Source: Acidimicrobiaceae bacterium (GTDB lineage Bacteria > Actinomycetota > Acidimicrobiia > Acidimicrobiales > Poriferisodalaceae). From it: a stretch of 64,000 nucleotides of DNA. Below the pieces are notes generated by a model that was given only the letters and a program-made list of their open reading frames with translations, did not search any database and was not told the DNA's origin. Shown in pieces: positions 60,088 through 64,000 of this stretch. Numbering within the stretch: position 1 is the first letter of the stretch; every line of letters starts with the position of its first letter. Position numbers and translations under genes: made by a program. Where the stretch lies: contig CAJJCB010000026.1 of assembly GCA_905182565.1 (NCBI GenBank), forward strand, positions 1 to 64,000, written 5' to 3'.

Positions 60088-61610
60088 CTACTGCACAGAC
60101 ATATGAAGAAATCAAGGCCACGGCTAGCCGAGGATTGCGACGGTTCCATGGAGAACCTCTGTCTCACTTCATCGGGGGTAAGTGGGTGAAGAGCATATCG
60201 CAGAGCATTTTAGAAAATGTTTCTCCTATCGATGGTTCATCGATAGGAGTTGTTGCTTCTGGTGACGAACGAGATATCGAAGAGGCAGTCAAATCCGCGT
60301 CAGCGGCTTTTCCTGAATGGGCGAAGATGCCGGGACAAGAACGCAAAAAAATTCTTCATAAAGTCGCTGACCTTATTGTTGAACGAGCAAGTGAAATAGC
60401 TGCTGTAGAAACAGCAGATACCGGTCAACCCATCCGGTTTATGAGTTCTGCAGCTATGAGAGGCGCAGAAAACTTTAGATTTTTTGCCGATGCAGCACCG
60501 GGATCTGCTGATGGGAAATCCATGCCTACGAAAGATCATCTCAACTATTCGATCCGTCACCCAATCGGGCCAGTTGGAGTGATCACACCTTGGAATACTC
60601 CGTTTATGCTGTCTACCTGGAAAATTGCACCGGCTTTGGCAGCAGGGTGCACGGTCGTTCATAAACCAGCGGAGTGGAGTCCGTGTTCGGCAGCGATTTT
60701 AGCTGAAATAGCTTTCGAAGCAGGTGTTCCATCGGGCGTGTTTAATCTAGTAAATGGAGTTGGGGAGCAGACTGGTAAAGCATTGACGGAGAGCGAAGGT
60801 ATCAAGGCGGTCGCTTTTGTAGGAGAATCAAGAACTGGTTCGCTCATCCAGGCACAAGGAGCACCAAGCCTCAAGCGGGTTCACTTTGAACTTGGTGGGA
60901 AAAATCCTGTGCTCGTGTTTGAGGATGCAAATCTTGAGAGAGCGTTGGATGCTGTAATATTTATGATCTTTAGCCTAAACGGAGAACGATGTACCTCAAG
61001 CAGCCGCCTTCTCGTGCAAAGCAGTATCCATGATGAATTTGTCGAGCGTTTAGAAGAGCGAGTTCGTGCTCTTCGGGTCGGGGACCCGTTAGATCCCGAT
61101 ACTGAAATCGGTCCGCTGATCCACCCGCTTCATTGTGAGAAAGTGCGGTCATATTTGACAACAGCGGTTAGTGAAGGTGCGACCGTGATCCAAGCTGCCT
61201 CTGAGTTCAGTGCGTCATCTAACTATGTGAACCCGGCTCTTTTTGTTGGAGCAGACGAAACAATGCGTATTTCGAAAGAGGAAATTTTTGGTCCTATTCT
61301 GACAGTGATACCTTTCGAAACCGAAAGACAAGCCATCGAGATTGCTAACAATGTCGATTATGGTTTAGCGGGTTACATCTGGACGGGCGACACTGGCAGA
61401 GCTCACCGTTTAGCGCGTGATTTAGAAGTTGGAATGGTGTGGGTGAATTCCCAGAACGTTCGACATCTTCCAACGCCGTTTGGAGGCTCAAAGAAGTCCG
61501 GTGTTGGTCGAGATGGAGGCGACTATAGTTTTGACTTTTATATGGAAACAAAAAATATTGCGGTTGCCTATGACACTCATACTATTGCGACACTAGGGGG
61601 TCCAAGATGA
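60084..61610 (+). CDS. hpaE: 5-carboxymethyl-2-hydroxymuconate semialdehyde dehydrogenase
   Basis: A 508-residue aldehyde dehydrogenase, full length. Seen: PIGPVGVITPWNTPFMLSTWKIAPALAAGCTVVHKPAEWSPCSA (NAD-binding, Lys ~190), AFVGESRTGSLIQ, the general base Glu in HFELGGKNPVLVFEDAN (about residue 272) and the nucleophile Cys in NGERCTSSSRL (about 306). ALDHs of this group oxidise the semialdehyde formed by ring cleavage, with NAD. The operon position between hpaF and hpaH supports the HpaE assignment. It overlaps both neighbours by four bases. Confidence 0.9.
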   Translation: MTTAQTYEEIKATASRGLRRFHGEPLSHFIGGKWVKSISQSILENVSPIDGSSIGVVASGDERDIEEAVKSASAAFPEWAKMPGQERKKILHKVADLIVERASEIAAVETADTGQPIRFMSSAAMRGAENFRFFADAAPGSADGKSMPTKDHLNYSIRHPIGPVGVITPWNTPFMLSTWKIAPALAAGCTVVHKPAEWSPCSAAILAEIAFEAGVPSGVFNLVNGVGEQTGKALTESEGIKAVAFVGESRTGSLIQAQGAPSLKRVHFELGGKNPVLVFEDANLERALDAVIFMIFSLNGERCTSSSRLLVQSSIHDEFVERLEERVRALRVGDPLDPDTEIGPLIHPLHCEKVRSYLTTAVSEGATVIQAASEFSASSNYVNPALFVGADETMRISKEEIFGPILTVIPFETERQAIEIANNVDYGLAGYIWTGDTGRAHRLARDLEVGMVWVNSQNVRHLPTPFGGSKKSGVGRDGGDYSFDFYMETKNIAVAYDTHTIATLGGPR

Positions 61611-62419
61611 ATCGCACCTTGAGTGATTCTGAGGTTGAGCTGCAAGCACAACGACATGAAATAGCGCGTAAGTCCGCTCGACAAATTGAGCCCGTTACTG
61701 TGGAACATCCAAAAATGACTATTGCAGACGCGTACGCGATTCAAAAAGCATGGCTGAACCTTGAGCTATCGCAAGGAGCTGAGCTAGTAGGCCACAAAAT
61801 TGGCCTGACATCAAGAGCTATGCAAATGTCAATGAATATCGATGAACCGGATTTTGGGTATTTACTTGATTACATGTTTCACGAGTCGGGTTGTCAATTA
61901 GTTGCGAGCAGCTACTGCGATCCGAAGATAGAAGTCGAATTAGCTTTTGTTATTGGTGATCGTCTGAGTGGAGAAAATGTAACAACTGAAGATGTGTTGG
62001 CCGCAACGGAGTGGTTGGTGCCAGCTATCGAGCTTATAGATGCACGTTCGTATAGACGGCATCCCGTTACAGGAGCTACTAGAACCGTCAAAGACACAAT
62101 TTCTGATAACGCTGCAGACGCAGGTGTGATTCTTGGTGACGTGAGAGTATCGCCTGACGATATTAACCTTCGATGGGTCGCAGCGCTTTGCAGCCGTAAT
62201 GGAGTGATTGAAGAGTCGGGGGTGGCTGCTGCTGTTCTGGGTCATCCTGCGAACGGGGTTGCATGGTTAGCTCGTCAATATTTTAAATACGGCATAGCCC
62301 TAGAACCTGGTGAGATTATTCTCAGTGGTTCTTTCACAAGGCCTGTAGATTGTCGGCCGAATGACGAGTTCTCAGTTGATTACGATGAACTAGGAACAAT
62401 CGATTTTTCATTTACTTAA
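61607..62419 (+). CDS. hpaH: 2-oxo-hept-4-ene-1,7-dioate hydratase (2-keto-4-pentenoate hydratase family)
   Basis: A 270-residue FAH-fold hydratase. Visible are ADAYAIQKAWLNLELSQGAELVGHKIGLTSRAMQMSMNIDEPDFGYLLDYMF (about 38-88), PKIEVELAFVIGDRLSG with the Mg-ligand ExE, WLVPAIELIDARSYRRHPVTGATRTVKDTISDNAADAGVILG and AWLARQYFKYGIALEPGEIILSGSFTRP. It hydrates the enoate made after ring opening in the homoprotocatechuate (or a related meta-cleavage) route. It overlaps hpaE by four bases. An HpaI-type aldolase for the next step is not in the window. Confidence 0.9.
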   Translation: MNRTLSDSEVELQAQRHEIARKSARQIEPVTVEHPKMTIADAYAIQKAWLNLELSQGAELVGHKIGLTSRAMQMSMNIDEPDFGYLLDYMFHESGCQLVASSYCDPKIEVELAFVIGDRLSGENVTTEDVLAATEWLVPAIELIDARSYRRHPVTGATRTVKDTISDNAADAGVILGDVRVSPDDINLRWVAALCSRNGVIEESGVAAAVLGHPANGVAWLARQYFKYGIALEPGEIILSGSFTRPVDCRPNDEFSVDYDELGTIDFSFT

Positions 62420-63368
62420 TAGGGTTTTCTTGCACTGAAGTTACTAAATACTCTGTGTGAAGTTTAGTGGGGAGGCCCCCAGCTGACCGACAGGAAATAC
62501 TTGGCACCACTCGTCTTTTTTTAATTTTTACTTCCCAAGTTTTATCTGAGACACCGACTTCTGCAATCCAACCACCTGGTATTTCTTTAACGATGATATT
62601 TCGAGGCAAATCGTTAAGAGTCCAGCCAACTTTAGTGAGGACTGCTCGCTCTGCAATTTGCTCTGGCCCAGGAGATGCGCCCCACCACCCCCTGCAATGA
62701 GATTTGAAATTCATTGCGTTGCCCGATGATTCCATGATTGATTCCAGAAGGCTGATATTCAAACCGGCCCACATCCGTCCGTCAGGCAAGGTCATGGCAG
62801 TTGGAGCGAACCGGTGACCTCCTGTATGGCTTACTCGATAGACATCTACTCCATTGACGTTTTGTTCGATCTCTTCTGCAAAACGAGTTCCGTAGCTACC
62901 ACAGCAAATGTCGTGACTGCCTTGGGTGCATACAAGAACGGAGCGGAGAGAGTTGTCTTCAACTTTCTGGACGCCTGGCATCTCGGCAGGATGATGGCTC
63001 ATCAGGTATTGTCGAAAGTCGTTTAGTTCATCGCTAGAAGTAAAACTGTGCTTGAAGGTATTGGCCCCAGTAAGAGTGCGTTCGAAAATAGTGACTTGAA
63101 TGTGTTCCGAATTGGCTTTAGGTACGGTTGCTAAAACTCTGGATTTGCCAATCCAAAAGTCTGATTCGGAACTCCAGTTAGCGAGAAGACTGTGTTTGAA
63201 AATAGGTTTAGGCCATGGAAGAGGAATTTCTATAAGGATTACTGCTGCTGCTGCAAATGCAGTTCCTCCTGGATCTTCGTAAATTAACTTGCTGAATTCA
63301 GAGCACTTTGGGGATTCTTCTGCCTCGGGTAACAATACAAAAGTTTCGGAAGGGGACCCGGTCGACAT
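62412..63368 (-). CDS. sucrase/ferredoxin-like family protein
   Basis: A 318-residue protein of the sucrase/ferredoxin-like (Suc-Fer) type. The C-terminal half has the Cys cluster VLVCTQGSHDICCGSYGTRFAEEIEQ (about residues 148-173, C-x7-CC) and VYRVSHTGGHRFAPTAMTLPDGRMWAGLN (H-x3-H type, ~179-207), where family members bind an Fe-S or other metal centre. The N-terminal half (residues 1-120) is a separate domain. Function is not established in bacteria; redox or a thioredoxin-like role is a family guess. It overlaps hpaH tail to tail by eight bases. Confidence 0.8.
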   Translation of the reverse strand: MSTGSPSETFVLLPEAEESPKCSEFSKLIYEDPGGTAFAAAAVILIEIPLPWPKPIFKHSLLANWSSESDFWIGKSRVLATVPKANSEHIQVTIFERTLTGANTFKHSFTSSDELNDFRQYLMSHHPAEMPGVQKVEDNSLRSVLVCTQGSHDICCGSYGTRFAEEIEQNVNGVDVYRVSHTGGHRFAPTAMTLPDGRMWAGLNISLLESIMESSGNAMNFKSHCRGWWGASPGPEQIAERAVLTKVGWTLNDLPRNIIVKEIPGGWIAEVGVSDKTWEVKIKKRRVVPSISCRSAGGLPTKLHTEYLVTSVQENPIK

Positions 63369-63536
63369 ACGCCAAGTTTAGGTTTATCTAGTTCATCATA
63401 GTCAAAATTGTTGAGTGGATACCAAAAATTAGGTTGTCTGAATAAACGAGATGCAGTCCATATACAGGAGCTTGGTAACAGACCTGTCGCCTGGCTCGCC
63501 GTACTAAATTTGAGCCCACATAGCGCAGGAGAGTTG

Positions 63537-64000
63537 CTAACTCAGTTTTTTTTCTATTTGGTTTGCAGCGAGGACAACTCTTGCTGAAACAGATTTGGGA
63601 TTTGCTAGACCTGCTGCTATGTGAACAATAGCTAACGCATAGGTGTTGAAATCACCAGTTGGCTTTATAGGAGCAGCAACAGAAACCATACCTGGTAAAA
63701 CTTCGCTGGTAGAAGTAGCCCACCCGCGCTGCCTTGCTGCAGAGACTTCGGTTCGTTCACCAGTTAATGGCGGTTTAGCAGAAAGGAGAGCTAGACCCGG
63801 TGCTCCTCGGGATATAGGGTGCCTAAAACCTGGTCGATACACGACGTGCGCATCCACGGTGCTTGGTTCTACGCTTTGAATAGTTATTGCCTCATTGTTA
63901 TCTTCCACTACCAAAAAACTAGTCATGCCAAGTTCGTTACTTAGTTTGGTCATCACTTCGTGTGTCGCTAGTTGTAACTCACCTCGTATCTGTCGGGCAA
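63537..64000 (-). CDS. IclR-family transcriptional regulator, C-terminal part
   Basis: The frame is open to base 64000, so the N-terminal helix-turn-helix lies beyond the window. At least 154 residues are seen. RGELQLATHEVMTKLSNELGMTSFLVVEDNNEAITIQ, then VYRPGFRHPISRGAPGLALLSAKPP and AAPIKPTGDFNTYALAIVHI, are the GAF-like ligand-binding domain of IclR proteins (for example PcaR and PobR), which bind aromatic or keto-acid effectors. It may control the aromatic genes just to its left. The gene is truncated only by the window edge. Confidence 0.82.
   Translation of the reverse strand, partial: ARQIRGELQLATHEVMTKLSNELGMTSFLVVEDNNEAITIQSVEPSTVDAHVVYRPGFRHPISRGAPGLALLSAKPPLTGERTEVSAARQRGWATSTSEVLPGMVSVAAPIKPTGDFNTYALAIVHIAAGLANPKSVSARVVLAANQIEKKLS

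Noticed and set aside
1-64000. Alternative genetic code with TGA read as Trp or Gly
   Set aside because: TGA ends many full-length genes here at normal family C-termini (for example 5945, 24282, 25549, 26114), so only the two contextual TGAs are recoded.
1-64000. CRISPR arrays, insertion sequences, integrases, prophage or attachment sites
   Set aside because: No regularly spaced repeats, transposase or integrase motifs or flanking terminal repeats were seen.

Overview
The window looks like chromosome of a free-living, probably marine actinobacterium, most likely class Acidimicrobiia. This is inferred from gene content: many F420-type luciferase-like oxidoreductases, CaiB/BaiF CoA-transferases, a thiolase paired with a DUF35 zinc-ribbon protein, a cytochrome P450, a TetR regulator with a Lys/Ala-rich tail, and short 5' leaders. 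SAR202 Chloroflexota share some of these traits and are not excluded. TAA, TAG and TGA all end ordinary genes, so the code is standard. I found no rRNA, tRNA, IS element, CRISPR array or origin.

Layout. 1-3.1 kb: a large secreted delta-60-repeat protein (cut by the window edge) overlapping a TetR regulator. 3.4-7.9 kb: acyl-CoA ligase, SDR, SnoaL-like protein, a stop-split AhpD-like gene read here as a selenoprotein, and a VOC protein. 7.9-19 kb: F420 LLM enzymes, CoA-transferases, P450, RmuC, D-aminoacylase and a group-D flavin monooxygenase. 19-26 kb: SDR, two MFS transporters, carboxylesterase, ROK kinase, amidohydrolase. 26-35.6 kb: CoA-thioester degradation genes (CoA-transferase, two enoyl-CoA hydratases, acyl-CoA dehydrogenase), more LLM enzymes, an epoxide hydrolase and a tiny membrane protein. 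35.6-40.1 kb: two exporters, a second stop-split AhpD-family gene (selenoprotein) and a divergent Dyp peroxidase. 40-50 kb: thiolase/DUF35/GNAT operon, chorismate mutase, three PLP aminotransferases, MFS, alcohol dehydrogenase, epimerase. 50-63 kb: aromatic catabolism, with a LigAB-type extradiol dioxygenase, 2-hydroxy-acid oxidase, homogentisate dioxygenase operon and an hpaF-hpaE-hpaH operon, plus sulfatase, TauE/SafE exporter and shikimate kinase. The end holds a sucrase/ferredoxin-like protein and a partial IclR regulator.

Main discovery. Two unrelated loci (6993-7547 plus strand; 37929-38984 minus strand) each hold an AhpD/carboxymuconolactone-decarboxylase-family gene interrupted by one in-frame TGA exactly at the second position of the redox CxxC motif (C-H-Y-TGA and C-F-Y-TGA). 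Homology continues in the same frame with no other stop. Each TGA is followed at the expected distance by a hairpin with a G-containing apical loop. At the first locus the loop is GGTCT starting after 18 nt, the loop and spacing I recall for the E. coli fdhF SECIS. Both are best read as CxxU selenoproteins that standard gene calling would split or truncate. The second lies divergently next to a Dyp peroxidase, with a 9-bp-arm palindrome between them, suggesting a peroxide-defence module.

Overall the region reads as a catabolic accessory segment: CoA ligation or transfer, beta-oxidation, F420 and flavin redox, and aromatic ring cleavage, with peroxide-handling selenoenzymes.
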